64,000 bases of DNA from Clostridia bacterium (GCA_017621875.1 JAGASE010000020.1:186001-250000), one strand, 5' to 3'. Positions 37,883 through 49,647 are shown, counted from the first letter of the stretch. Notes: generated by a model from the letters alone, not told the origin. Numbers and translations are program-made.

Positions 37883-39631
37883 ATGGAAATGAACGAACTT
37901 CAAACACTAAGACATTCTGCGTCGCATGTTATGGCACAGGCTGTAAAGAGACTTTTTCCGGAAACAAAATTAGCAATAGGTCCTGCGATAGATACAGGTT
38001 TTTATTATGATTTTGATTCCGAGCATACATTTACGCCGGAGGATTTGGAAAAAATCGAGGCAGAAATGAAAAAAATTGCCAAGGAAAATCTTAAAATAGA
38101 ACGCTTTGAGTTGTCGAGAGCAGAGGCTCTTGAGCTTATGAAGGACGAGCCGTATAAGCTTGAGCTTATCAATGAGCTGCCTGAAGGCGAAGTTATATCC
38201 TTCTATAAGCAGGGAGATTTTGTTGATTTATGTGCAGGTCCGCATATTAACTACACAAGCAAAATTAAGGCATATAAGCTTTTAAGTGCGACAGGTGCAT
38301 ACTGGCGTGGTGATGAGCATAATAAAATGCTTCAGAGAATTTACGGAACAGCCTTCCAGACAAAGGACGAGCTTAATGAATTTTTAGAGCAACGTGAGGA
38401 AGCAAAAAAACGCGACCACAATAAGCTTGGACGTGAGCTTGAGCTTTTTACAACCTCCGATATAATCGGTCAGGGACTGCCGATTTTGCTGCCTAAGGGT
38501 GCAAGAGTAATTCAGCTCCTTCAAAGATTTGTTGAGGACGAGGAACAAAAACGCGGCTGGATGCTCACAAAAACGCCGCTTATGGCAAAGAGTGACTTAT
38601 ACAAGCTTTCGGGACACTGGGATCACTATCAGGACGGAATGTTCGTTTTAGGCGATGAGGAAAAGGATAAAGAGGTATTCGCTCTGCGTCCAATGACCTG
38701 TCCGTTTCAGTATCAGGCATTTTTAAACAGAGGACGCTCATACAGAGATTTACCGATGAGACTTAACGAAACCTCTACACTTTTCAGAAACGAAGCGTCG
38801 GGAGAAATGCACGGACTTATTCGCGTGCGTCAGTTTACTATTTCCGAGGGACACTTAATGTGTACGCCGGAGCAGCTTGAGGATGAATTTAAGGGCTGTC
38901 TGGAGCTTGCTATATATATGCTCAAAACTCTCGGACTTTACGAAGATGTTTCATATCGTTTCTCTCAGTGGGATCCTGATGACAGAGAGAAATATATAGG
39001 TACACAGGAGCAGTGGGACGAAGCTCAGGGCATTATGGAAAAGATTTTGAATCATCTTGAAATCCCGTACAAGGTAGGCGTAGGCGAGGCCGCATTCTAT
39101 GGTCCTAAGCTCGATATTCAGATTAAAAACGTATATGGAAAAGAGGACACTCTTATTACTCTTCAGATTGACCAGATGCTTGCTGAAAAATTCGGCATGG
39201 AATACGTTGATAAGGACGGAGTAAAGAAAAATCCGTACATTATCCACAGAACCTCAATCGGCTGTTATGAAAGAACACTCGCTCTTCTTATCGAAAAATA
39301 TGCAGGTGCTTTTCCGGCATGGCTTGCTCCTGTTCAGGTTAAAATTCTTCCTATCGCGGACAGACATCACGAATATGCAAGAGAAATCAAGAAAAAGCTT
39401 GAAGATGCCGGCATAATCAGAATTGAGCTTGACGACCGTGCAGAAAAGGTCGGATATAAAATCCGCGAAGCACAGCTTGAAAAAGTGCCGTATATGCTCA
39501 TTGTCGGAGATAAGGATATTGAGAATAATGTTGTTTCTATTCGTTCCAGAAAGGAAGGCGATATAGGCAGCAAGACGATTGATGAATTTATCGCAGAACT
39601 TTCAGAGGAAATCAGAACAAAGAAAATTTAA
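37883..39631 (+). CDS. thrS: Threonyl-tRNA synthetase lacking the TGS domain
   Basis: Class II aminoacyl-tRNA synthetase. 582 residues starting MEMNELQTLRHSASHVMAQ, directly in the editing (second additional) domain with its HxxxH-type zinc motif. The roughly 60-residue N-terminal TGS domain found in most ThrS proteins is missing. The ATG at 37883 follows AAAGGGAG, and the preceding bases are the T-box terminator, so the missing domain is not hidden upstream. The catalytic core (RPMTCPFQYQ, IHRTSIGCYERTLALLIEKY) and C-terminal anticodon-binding domain are intact. Confidence 0.95.
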   Translation: MEMNELQTLRHSASHVMAQAVKRLFPETKLAIGPAIDTGFYYDFDSEHTFTPEDLEKIEAEMKKIAKENLKIERFELSRAEALELMKDEPYKLELINELPEGEVISFYKQGDFVDLCAGPHINYTSKIKAYKLLSATGAYWRGDEHNKMLQRIYGTAFQTKDELNEFLEQREEAKKRDHNKLGRELELFTTSDIIGQGLPILLPKGARVIQLLQRFVEDEEQKRGWMLTKTPLMAKSDLYKLSGHWDHYQDGMFVLGDEEKDKEVFALRPMTCPFQYQAFLNRGRSYRDLPMRLNETSTLFRNEASGEMHGLIRVRQFTISEGHLMCTPEQLEDEFKGCLELAIYMLKTLGLYEDVSYRFSQWDPDDREKYIGTQEQWDEAQGIMEKILNHLEIPYKVGVGEAAFYGPKLDIQIKNVYGKEDTLITLQIDQMLAEKFGMEYVDKDGVKKNPYIIHRTSIGCYERTLALLIEKYAGAFPAWLAPVQVKILPIADRHHEYAREIKKKLEDAGIIRIELDDRAEKVGYKIREAQLEKVPYMLIVGDKDIENNVVSIRSRKEGDIGSKTIDEFIAELSEEIRTKKI

Positions 39632-39639
39632 GTACTTTT

Positions 39640-39663
39640 GGGAGTGCAAAGGCACTCCCTTTG
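39640..39663 (+). terminator. Terminator of thrS
   Basis: GGGAGTGC (39640-39647), AAAG loop, GCACTCCC (39652-39659), followed by TTTG. A GC-rich 8-bp stem with a short U-run. Confidence 0.82.
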
Positions 39664-39709
39664 TCACCAATTAAATACTTTTTCATATTATATTTACAAG
39701 GTGATTTAT

Positions 39710-40366
39710 ATGAAAATTGTATTGACTGACAGACTTAACCGAGGCAGACGTTTTTGCTTTTTTATGCTTTTTCTTTTGCTGCTATGCTCATTTTTGGTTG
39801 CGTCAATATGCATATTGGCACGCTTTAAGCCGGTATTTGAGGAAAAGGCGGGATATGCTGCAAAAATGAAAGCAACAGATATTATAAACAAAGCAGCAGA
39901 CAGCGTTTTTGAAAACATAAATTCTGCCGACTTGGTAACCATAAATAAAAACGAAACAGGTCAGATGACATCTGTCAGTGCAGATACAATAGAAATGAAT
40001 CGGCTTAAAACAAAGCTGTCTCTAAGTATTCAGAAATTTACCGAAAATACTGAAGACTCGGTGATTTATATACCTATAGGCAGCTTGACTGATTTTTCAG
40101 TGCTGCAAGGAACAGGCTACCGAATCCCGGTCAAAATAGCAATCGACGGCTTTTCTAAAATAGACTTTGATGATGAGTTTGTAAATGCCGGAATAAATCA
40201 GGTAAAGCACAAAATATATATGACAGCCTCGGTGAGAATATCGATAATCTCTGCTGTTATGGCAAAAAGCGAGACAGTAACAGCGGAAATTCCTGTTGCC
40301 GAAACAGTCATTATCGGTGATGTTCCGCAATATTACGGAGATAGTTTAAGTGTCGTAGGGAGATAA
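39710..40366 (+). CDS. yunB: Sporulation protein YunB
   Basis: 218 residues with one N-terminal transmembrane helix (about residues 15-38) and an extracytoplasmic domain, matching the YunB family needed for full spore formation in Bacillus (sigma-E regulon there). Recognisable parts are the ATDIINKAADSVFEN stretch and the IPIGSLTDFSVLQGTGYRIPVKI region. The start ATG at 39710 follows AAGGTGAT. Four bases separate its stop from ligA, so the two may share a transcript. Supports a spore-forming host. Confidence 0.85.
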   Translation: MKIVLTDRLNRGRRFCFFMLFLLLLCSFLVASICILARFKPVFEEKAGYAAKMKATDIINKAADSVFENINSADLVTINKNETGQMTSVSADTIEMNRLKTKLSLSIQKFTENTEDSVIYIPIGSLTDFSVLQGTGYRIPVKIAIDGFSKIDFDDEFVNAGINQVKHKIYMTASVRISIISAVMAKSETVTAEIPVAETVIIGDVPQYYGDSLSVVGR

Positions 40367-43047
<2,681 letters not shown>

Positions 43048-43057
43048 CATTAAAATA

Positions 43058-43103
43058 TTCAATCTAAGTTGTATAAAGAGCAATTTATCTAATTTAGATT
43101 GAA
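43058..43103. repeat. Inverted repeat between convergent operons
   Basis: TTCAATCTAA (43058-43067) and TTAGATTGAA (43094-43103) with an inner ATAAA/TTTAT pairing. Located between the convergent ligA-operon and spoIVFB-like genes, where a bidirectional terminator is expected, though the U-tracts are weak. Confidence 0.5.
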
Positions 43104-43119
43104 TTGTGATTTTAATCGC

Positions 43120-43932
43120 TTATTTTAATATTTCCTCTATTATTTCCCTTTCGGTTAATACAGATGTTATTTTACCGTGGTTATTTTCTTTGAAAATAAT
43201 ATAATGACTTCCTTGCGAAAAATTTTTTGCCAGTTCTCGGTAGCTTGCAGTTTCTTTAATTAAATAACCTTTAACCTTTTTGATTTGCGGCTGTGATTTA
43301 TTTTTATAAAAAATCAATTCTTTTGCAAAATCCAAATAATATTTCTCTTTGTTGGTAAACAGATTTCCTGTTAAAAATATAACTGCAAATAAAACCGAAA
43401 AGTTAAATTTGCTTTTAAAAACCAGATATATCTGAAGTATTATCAGAAATAGAATTAAAACCGCGGAAATCATTCTCAGCAGCTTTTCGGACTGCCTATA
43501 CCCTATTTTTCTTGCTAAAATCTTTTTTAAAACCACACCTCCGTCCATCGGCAATATTGGAAGTATATTAAATAAAAAAAGTGCTAAATTATTATAATAT
43601 AAGAATTGGAAGAATCTACCATATCTAAGCATAGGAATTAAAAAAAGTGCCATTATTATATTAAACAGCGGTCCTGACAAATACAGTAAAATCTCATCAG
43701 CAATGCTGTATACTAAACTGTTTTTAAGCTTTAAATTTACGCCGAACGGTAGCATTGCTATATGCGATGGCTTCAGCCCTATAATAACAGCTGCTGCAAG
43801 ATGTGCAAGCTCGTGCAATAAAATTGTTGCATAGCTTATAAGTAATATTTCTAAGTTTCTGTTAAAATAGCAAACCGCAAACAAAAAGATAACTGTAAAA
43901 TGTATATATAAAAACTGTCCTATTTTAATCAT
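43120..43932 (-). CDS. SpoIVFB-like site-2 (M50) membrane metalloprotease
   Basis: 270 residues with about six hydrophobic helices. The zinc motif HELAH lies in LLHELAHLAAAV (about residue 41) and the third ligand in NILPILPMDGGVVLKK (about 128), the S2P hallmark. Length and topology match SpoIVFB, which cleaves pro-sigma-K in the forespore membrane; the C-terminal 70 residues look like a reduced CBS-type tail. No SpoIVFA gene is adjacent (the next gene upstream is an SLH protein), so assignment to the sporulation branch is probable, not proven. Confidence 0.8.
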   Translation of the reverse strand: MIKIGQFLYIHFTVIFLFAVCYFNRNLEILLISYATILLHELAHLAAAVIIGLKPSHIAMLPFGVNLKLKNSLVYSIADEILLYLSGPLFNIIMALFLIPMLRYGRFFQFLYYNNLALFLFNILPILPMDGGVVLKKILARKIGYRQSEKLLRMISAVLILFLIILQIYLVFKSKFNFSVLFAVIFLTGNLFTNKEKYYLDFAKELIFYKNKSQPQIKKVKGYLIKETASYRELAKNFSQGSHYIIFKENNHGKITSVLTEREIIEEILK

Positions 43933-43955
43933 TACCCCACCCCGGTTATTATATG

Positions 43956-43982
43956 AAAAAAGTGTGCCTTATAGCACACTTT
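43956..43982 (-). terminator. Terminator of the SLH phosphodiester glycosidase gene
   Basis: AAAGTGTGC (43959-43967) pairs with GCACACTTT (43974-43982); on the minus strand six Us follow. The stop codon lies in the loop. Confidence 0.85.
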
Positions 43983-46266
43983 CTTCGTTTGGAAAGATAT
44001 CAGAGTTTATCATTTTATAAATCATTGTAGCAGCTTCCGCACGAGCCACCTTTCCGTTAGGACGAATTGTATTATCCTCATATCCGTTTACAAACCCCAT
44101 CGAAACCATTGCGGAGACATACTGTGCAGCCCAATCCGGGATTTCGTCGCTATCAGCAAAGCTTATTTCCTGTTTGGCACTCGCAATAAGTCTTCCGAAT
44201 ACTGTAATTGCCTCAGCACGCGAAAGAATATCAGACGGTGCAAAATAAACATCTTCCCCCTCCAGCTTTCCGCTCACAAGCAACCTGTCGGTTACTGCTG
44301 CAACATAAGGCAATGCCCATTTGGAAATTTTGTCATAATCGGCATATTCACTCAAATCAAAATCAACATATTCTTCTGTGTCAATTCCAAGGAAGTTACA
44401 TACTATAACAGCAAATTCCTCGCGTGTCATGCTGTTATCCGGCTTGAAATACAATCCATCTTCTTCCTCATATCCGCTGATTATATTTTTCTGATATAAT
44501 GCTTTAATCATATCCTTTGCCCAATGCTCTGCGACGTCTTTAAACGGTATTTCAAATTCAACATTAAGCGGTATTTCCTTTACATATTCACCTGCCATAA
44601 CCTTCAAAAAGCCCTCTCCGCCATCGGAGGTTATAACAAGCTCATTGTTTTCGGTTATGCATCCCAAATCGTTTGTAACCTCAAATTCAAAGCAATTTGC
44701 GGACGTTTTTAAATCAATATAATAATGCTGGGCTGTCAGATTCAGTTTAATTACATCATCTTTTTTAAGATTAAGGCTTTTGATTTCTTTGTTGGTTTCA
44801 GCATTATAGACATTGATATTAGTGGGCGTTTCGTATGTTGTATATTTGGCACTTCCTGTTATATTTCCGTCAGTTACGTCAACGGTAAACTCTCCGTTTC
44901 CGACAGCAGTTAACACACCGTCAGGCGTAATACTGCTTTGAGTACCGTCAACAGAAAATTCCAATCCGTCAGGAAGATTCATTTTATAATATGCTGTATC
45001 TGCCGCAGCGGGATATAGCTCCTCCGAATAACCTGACAGATAGTGCTGCTCAAACGGATACAGGTACAAATGTCCAAGCTCATCTGTAGGCTGCTGGGCG
45101 TTTTTTAAGAAAATGTAATTTGAGCAGGTGCGTAGTTTTCCTTCGGATGGCGAATTTAAAACCGCGTTCTCATCAGTTCCTGGATAAATTCCGGAAATCG
45201 CAGTAGAACCTCCACCATCTAAGTTGATTGCATCAATGCATCCCAGTTCCTTCATTCTGTTTGCAAGAGTCTTAATTTGCACACCATAGCTATACGGCTG
45301 CTGTCGACCGTCAATGACATAGAAAATAACATTTCCGCTTTCGGTAATTCCTACAGCGGTACGTGGTGCTGCTCCTGACGCAAAACCACTTTGTACCTCG
45401 CCGTCCTTTACAAGTGTATCACCAACGCTTCCAAGCCCCGAAACGGCGTCCTTCCAATCGTCACTTCCTAACGCTTTGCTCGAAATTGTTATCTCATCGC
45501 CTACATTTAAACTGCTTAAGGCATCTAAAAGCTCTGTTTTTCCACTTTCGTTAATGGTGAGAACTATCTTATCAGACGGAATTTTTATTGATCCTGTATA
45601 GTTGAATTTTTCTTCAACAACTGCTGTAAGTTCATCATCAATTCCTAAATTTCCGTCAATTTCTCCCAAAATCAAATTAAGGGACGGATAATTTGTGTGA
45701 TTATTTTCGTCAAAGTCAGATGTATATAGATTTACCACATCAGTAATATCCTGGTTATATTTATTTATGTGTGCAATATCAATTACTGTTTCCCCTGATT
45801 TAAGTGTTGTTTCGATTGAAAGGGGCGAAATAAACGCTTTACCGTTCTCCAAAAAACCTATTGATTGATAGGTTTCGGTATCCTTTGATATAATTCTGCC
45901 GTCCGAAATAACATGCCCCATCGGAACGCCCGTCTGCCATGAAAAATACGATGCATTAATTCCTATAAGCGGCACCATGTCATTATCCTTCATGTATTGT
46001 TCTGCTTGCTTTATGGTCTTTAGTCCCCATATTTTCTGCCCGGTAACAACTGTTGGGATAACATTTTCATTCGGAGTATATTCCGCATAGTATTCTGCCT
46101 GCTTCCCCACTCCCGACTGTTCTGACATAAAAGTATTTTTATAAAATTCAGTTCCATTTGCTATCTCATGTGACCAGCTTGTGATAACACTTCCAAGAAC
46201 CGACGCATGAACCTGCTGAGTAAGCAGCATAAACGCCGATATTATTGCAATTATCCTTTTTTTCAT
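43969..46266 (-). CDS. S-layer-anchored phosphodiester glycosidase (NAGPA domain + three SLH)
   Basis: 765 residues. Signal peptide 1-21 (QQVHA cleavage region). Residues about 70-390 form the NAGPA/phosphodiester glycosidase fold: GINASYFSWQTGVPMGHVISDG, APRTAVGITESGNVIFYVIDGR and NLDGGGSTAISG are its conserved blocks (each given as a pointer). A beta-rich Ig-like region follows (about 400-580). Three S-layer homology repeats end the protein (from about 585; each with an FxDxxxxWAxxxI pattern such as DVAEHWAKDMI) that bind pyruvylated wall polymer. It probably trims sugar-phosphate linkages at the cell surface. Start ATG at 46266. Confidence 0.88.
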   Translation of the reverse strand: MKKRIIAIISAFMLLTQQVHASVLGSVITSWSHEIANGTEFYKNTFMSEQSGVGKQAEYYAEYTPNENVIPTVVTGQKIWGLKTIKQAEQYMKDNDMVPLIGINASYFSWQTGVPMGHVISDGRIISKDTETYQSIGFLENGKAFISPLSIETTLKSGETVIDIAHINKYNQDITDVVNLYTSDFDENNHTNYPSLNLILGEIDGNLGIDDELTAVVEEKFNYTGSIKIPSDKIVLTINESGKTELLDALSSLNVGDEITISSKALGSDDWKDAVSGLGSVGDTLVKDGEVQSGFASGAAPRTAVGITESGNVIFYVIDGRQQPYSYGVQIKTLANRMKELGCIDAINLDGGGSTAISGIYPGTDENAVLNSPSEGKLRTCSNYIFLKNAQQPTDELGHLYLYPFEQHYLSGYSEELYPAAADTAYYKMNLPDGLEFSVDGTQSSITPDGVLTAVGNGEFTVDVTDGNITGSAKYTTYETPTNINVYNAETNKEIKSLNLKKDDVIKLNLTAQHYYIDLKTSANCFEFEVTNDLGCITENNELVITSDGGEGFLKVMAGEYVKEIPLNVEFEIPFKDVAEHWAKDMIKALYQKNIISGYEEEDGLYFKPDNSMTREEFAVIVCNFLGIDTEEYVDFDLSEYADYDKISKWALPYVAAVTDRLLVSGKLEGEDVYFAPSDILSRAEAITVFGRLIASAKQEISFADSDEIPDWAAQYVSAMVSMGFVNGYEDNTIRPNGKVARAEAATMIYKMINSDIFPNEESVL

Positions 46267-46380
46267 TACACATACCTCTTTTCATTACAAAGTCCATTAT
46301 ACTTTAAAATTAATGAAAAGTAAAGACGATAGTTAAATTTAATTTTGGTAGTTTATTACACAAACCCATTGTCTGAACAA

Positions 46381-46414
46381 AAAAACAACAGGACTTTAAT
46401 AAAAATCCTGTTGT
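46381..46414 (-). terminator. Terminator of the acyl-CoA synthetase/oxidoreductase operon
   Basis: ACAACAGGA (46385-46393) pairs with TCCTGTTGT (46406-46414); on the minus strand the stem is followed by a run of Us. It lies 14 bases after the SGNH hydrolase stop, closing the operon that begins at the 52.9-kb T-box. Confidence 0.88.
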
Positions 46415-46428
46415 AAAAGCTTTTTTAA

Positions 46429-47052
46429 TTAAAGTGACTTAAAGGCTGTAATCCACTCACGCTTAATAAGCTCGTGACCCATAGCTGTCGGGTGAACACC
46501 ATCAGCAAGCCAATATTCAGCCGGAGCAAGCTTTACTGCATCATCAAACTTACTTTGAAGAGGAATAAATGTCAGATTGAAGCTTTTTGCCAGCTTTTCT
46601 GCCATTTCAGCTCTTTTTTCAACCTCTGCTTTAAATATATCCCAATACGCTTCATTACCCGTTCCCTTTAGAGTAAACGGTTCTAATATCATAATTTTAA
46701 TTTCAGGAAGTGCCTTTTTTACTTCTTCAATAAGCATGGAATAAATTTTGAAGTATTTTTCAGCATCTACACCGTTTTTTGCGTCATTCATATATTCATG
46801 CCAGACATCATTAACTCCTATCAGGATACTCATAACGTCGGGATTTAAATTTATAATATCAGACTTTATTCTGGCATAAAGGTCAATTACACGGTTTCCG
46901 CTTATACCCCTGTTTAAAAATTCAAACTTATCGGGGCTTTCAAAACCAAGTGCTGCCTTTACCAACGTGGGATAACCGATACCTGTATTAGAATCATTTT
47001 CTCTTGAACGTCCGGCATCGGTTATTGAATCGCCTTGAAATAAAATTCTCAT
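46429..47052 (-). CDS. SGNH/GDSL-family hydrolase
   Basis: 207 residues, no signal peptide, so cytoplasmic. All four SGNH blocks are present: nucleophile Ser in FQGDSITDAG, Gly in RGISGNRV, Asn in IGVNDVW, and Asp/His in LADGVHPTAMGH. Family members are esterases, acyl-CoA thioesterases (TesA-like) or deacetylases. ATG at 47052 is 7 bases after GGAGG; an in-frame TTG at 47067 lies inside that site. It is the last gene of the oxidoreductase operon (18 bases after the gamma subunit), so an acyl ester or acyl-CoA substrate is a reasonable inference. Confidence 0.88.
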   Translation of the reverse strand: MRILFQGDSITDAGRSRENDSNTGIGYPTLVKAALGFESPDKFEFLNRGISGNRVIDLYARIKSDIINLNPDVMSILIGVNDVWHEYMNDAKNGVDAEKYFKIYSMLIEEVKKALPEIKIMILEPFTLKGTGNEAYWDIFKAEVEKRAEMAEKLAKSFNLTFIPLQSKFDDAVKLAPAEYWLADGVHPTAMGHELIKREWITAFKSL

Positions 47053-47070
47053 AGCATTTTCCTCCAAAGC

Positions 47071-47604
47071 TTATAAATCATAACCTGCCTTTAAGGCTTT
47101 GAGGTTCAATTCAAGCATATCTGCTTTTCTTGCCGGAATTACTTTTTTAAGACCGACCTCAATCGTATCAAAATCAACCACACCGGTTTCCTTAATCATC
47201 TTTCCGATGATAATCATATTTGCAAGAGTTGGAGCACCGATATCTGCCGCCATTTTGGTTGCAGGGACATAAAATGCCTCAACGTCCTCCCTTTCAACCT
47301 TTCTGGTAATAAGCGTTGAGTCAATAAAGATTTTCGCTCCGCTCACAGCCTCATTCTCGTATTTATCAAGTGACGGCAGGTTCATTGCGATAAGCACGTC
47401 GGGATTTGAAACAATCGGAGAGCCTACAGGTGTGTCGCTTAAAATAACACTGCAGTTTGCAGTACCACCACGCATTTCAGGTCCGTATGACGGGAGCCAG
47501 CTAACCTGTTTGTTTTCGGTAAGTCCCTTATATGCCAGGCATTTTCCTGCAAAAAGCACACCCTGACCGCCAAAGCCTGCAATCAAAATATTAAATGTAC
47601 TCAT
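47071..47604 (-). CDS. 2-oxoacid:ferredoxin oxidoreductase, gamma subunit
   Basis: 177 residues. The N-terminal ILIAGFGGQGVLFAGK motif is diagnostic for the gamma (catalytic-domain III) subunit of KOR/VOR enzymes, which binds coenzyme A. PSYGPEMRGGTANC is another conserved block. It begins 1 base after the beta subunit stop. Together with the following three subunits it makes a four-subunit enzyme that interconverts a 2-oxoacid plus CoA with an acyl-CoA, CO2 and reduced ferredoxin. Substrate class discussed under the alpha subunit. Confidence 0.92.
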   Translation of the reverse strand: MSTFNILIAGFGGQGVLFAGKCLAYKGLTENKQVSWLPSYGPEMRGGTANCSVILSDTPVGSPIVSNPDVLIAMNLPSLDKYENEAVSGAKIFIDSTLITRKVEREDVEAFYVPATKMAADIGAPTLANMIIIGKMIKETGVVDFDTIEVGLKKVIPARKADMLELNLKALKAGYDL

Positions 47605-48354
47605 TTATTTCTCCTCCTTGCCGCTTCTGTCTTTATAAACACCCAAAGGATAGTAAGGAATCATGTTATCATCTACCCATTTCAGTGCGTCCTTAGGTGT
47701 CATACCCCAGTTTGTAGGACATGTTGAGACAACCTCAACAAGCGAAAAGCCCTTGCCGTTAATCTGATTCTCAAACGCCTTTTTAATGGCTGCTTTTGCC
47801 TTCTTAATGTTCTTTACATTATTTACAGCAACACGCTCCAAATATTCAGGTCCTTCAAGCTCTGAGAGCATTTCGCAAACCCTTACCGGGAATCCGCACA
47901 GCTTTGTATCTCTACCGTAAGGCGAGGTCTGAGTAACCTGACCCGGCAGAGATGTAGGAGCCATCTGTCCGCCTGTCATACCATAAATTGCGTTATTTAC
48001 AAAGATAACGGTAATATTTTCGTTTCTTGTAGCTGCATGCACAGTTTCAGCTGTACCGATTGAAGCCAAGTCACCATCACCCTGATATGTAAATACTATA
48101 TTTGAAGGGTCAGACCTTTTAATACCTGTAGCAACTGCCGGAGCACGTCCGTGAGCTGCTTCAACCATATCACAGCTAAAGTAATCATATGCCATTACAG
48201 AGCAACCAACAGGTGCAACACCTATTGTCTTACCCTCGATGCCAAGTTCGTCTATCGCCTCTGCCACCAAGCGGTGAATTATACCGTGAGTACAACCCGG
48301 GCAATAATGCAAAGGAGCGTCTGTAAGAGCCTTTGGTTTATCAAATACGATCAT
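47605..48354 (-). CDS. 2-oxoacid:ferredoxin oxidoreductase, beta (TPP-binding) subunit
   Basis: 249 residues. TPP motif GDGDLASIGTAETVHAATRN ending in NN (about residues 95-122; key residues GDG and NNAIYGMTGGQ) and the N-terminal HYCPGCTHGIIHRLVAE with cluster cysteines. Holds thiamine diphosphate and a 4Fe-4S centre. Its ATG at 48354 overlaps the alpha-subunit stop by one base; the gamma gene follows directly. Intact. Confidence 0.92.
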   Translation of the reverse strand: MIVFDKPKALTDAPLHYCPGCTHGIIHRLVAEAIDELGIEGKTIGVAPVGCSVMAYDYFSCDMVEAAHGRAPAVATGIKRSDPSNIVFTYQGDGDLASIGTAETVHAATRNENITVIFVNNAIYGMTGGQMAPTSLPGQVTQTSPYGRDTKLCGFPVRVCEMLSELEGPEYLERVAVNNVKNIKKAKAAIKKAFENQINGKGFSLVEVVSTCPTNWGMTPKDALKWVDDNMIPYYPLGVYKDRSGKEEK

Positions 48355-49418
48355 TAGTTTTTACCTCCGTTTGCTTCTTTAATTTTTGCAAGTACCTCTT
48401 CAGGTGACGGAATCATACCGCCGACTCTGTTACAAAGCTCAACAGGCTTTTTACATCTGATTGCAAGCTCGATGTCCTCAACCATTTGTCCCATTGAAAG
48501 CTCTACAGAGATAAACTTATTTACCTTGTCAGCTGCTGCCAAAAGCGGCTTTTTCGGGAACGGCCAAAGCGTGATAGGTCTTATCATACCTACCTTTATT
48601 CCCTGCTTTCTTGCTTCAACAATAGCATTCTGAGATACACGGGCAGCTATACCGAAAGCAACAACACAGATTTCAGCATCTTCCATCATAAACTCTTCGT
48701 ACATAGCTTCGCTTTCTTCAATCAGCTTATATCTTTCGTAGCGTTCAATGTTTGTCTTTTCAAGCTGATCGGGTTTTAAAAACAATGAATTTACAATATT
48801 ATGTTCACGCTTGCAGCCTGTACCTGTAACAGCCCAAGGCTTATCATATGTAGTAATTTCAGCATCTTCGCGGATTTCTACAGGCTCCATCATCTGTCCC
48901 ATTGTACCGTCTGCCAAAATCATAGAAGTCATTCGGTATTTATCTGCAAGGTCAAAGCCTTTAATTGTAAGGTCTGCCATTTCCTGAACAAATGCAGGGG
49001 CAAGAACAATCATTCTGAAATCGCCGTGTCCGCCTGCCTTTGTTGCCTGGAAATAATCGGACTGCGAAGGCTGAATTCCGCCCAGTCCCGGACCGCCTCT
49101 TTGCACATTTACAACAAGTGCAGGAAGATCCGCACCTGCAAGATAAGAAAGTCCCTCACTCTTTAAAGCAATTCCAGGGCTTGAAGAAGATGTCATAACC
49201 CTCTTTCCTGTTGCTGCAACGCCATAAACCATGTTAATTGCAGCTATTTCGCTTTCTGCCTGGAGGAATGTTCCTTCAATTTTAGGCATTCTTTTTGCCA
49301 TGTACGCAGCAATCTCGGTCTGCGGTGTAATAGGATATCCGAAGTAGTGGCGGCAGCCTGCTTTGATAGCAGCTTCAGCAATCGCTTCGTTACCTTTCAT
49401 TAAAACTTTTTCTGTCAT
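48354..49418 (-). CDS. vorB: 2-oxoacid:ferredoxin oxidoreductase, alpha subunit (VorB/KorA-like)
   Basis: 354 residues covering the pyrimidine-binding and domain II parts: FGYPITPQTEIAAYMA, LQAESEIAAINMVYGVAATG, TSSSSPGIALKSEG, and GGPGLGGIQPSQSDYFQATKAGGHGD (residues about 105-130). This alpha type is generally annotated as 3-methyl-2-oxobutanoate (2-oxoisovalerate) or 2-oxoglutarate oxidoreductase. Sequence cannot decide between branched-chain and 2-oxoglutarate use. The operon partner (an acyl-CoA synthetase) and the branched-chain-type T-box favour branched-chain 2-oxoacids. With ferredoxin the reaction is reversible, so the enzyme can carboxylate acyl-CoA. Confidence 0.9.
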   Translation of the reverse strand: MTEKVLMKGNEAIAEAAIKAGCRHYFGYPITPQTEIAAYMAKRMPKIEGTFLQAESEIAAINMVYGVAATGKRVMTSSSSPGIALKSEGLSYLAGADLPALVVNVQRGGPGLGGIQPSQSDYFQATKAGGHGDFRMIVLAPAFVQEMADLTIKGFDLADKYRMTSMILADGTMGQMMEPVEIREDAEITTYDKPWAVTGTGCKREHNIVNSLFLKPDQLEKTNIERYERYKLIEESEAMYEEFMMEDAEICVVAFGIAARVSQNAIVEARKQGIKVGMIRPITLWPFPKKPLLAAADKVNKFISVELSMGQMVEDIELAIRCKKPVELCNRVGGMIPSPEEVLAKIKEANGGKN

Positions 49419-49427
49419 TTTTTCTCC

Positions 49428-49634
49428 CTACCTTTCTACAGTAATAATGCAATCAGGGCACATGGTTGCACAGAATGCACAGCCGATACATTCATCCTGA
49501 TTGGTGATTTCAACAGGAGAATGTCCCTTTTGATTGATTTTGTCTTTAGCAATAGTGAGCAAGTTCTTCGGACATGCATCAACGCAAAGTCCGCAGCCCT
49601 TACAAAGGTCTGTTTTGAATGTTAATTTCGCCAT
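49428..49634 (-). CDS. 2x[4Fe-4S] ferredoxin, delta subunit of the oxidoreductase
   Basis: 68 residues with two complete cluster motifs: CKGCGLCVDACPK and CIGCAFCATMCPD. It passes electrons between the oxidoreductase core and soluble ferredoxin. ATG at 49634 follows GGAGAG. The order delta-alpha-beta-gamma is usual for these operons. 13 bases separate it from the upstream P-loop gene. Confidence 0.93.
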   Translation of the reverse strand: MAKLTFKTDLCKGCGLCVDACPKNLLTIAKDKINQKGHSPVEITNQDECIGCAFCATMCPDCIITVER

Positions 49635-49647
49635 AACTATCTCTCCT

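Noticed and set aside
46267-46380. Small gene or RNA between the SLH gene and the oxidoreductase operon terminator
   Set aside because: AT-rich, no ribosome site with an open frame and no stable fold seen; probably just the SLH gene promoter region.
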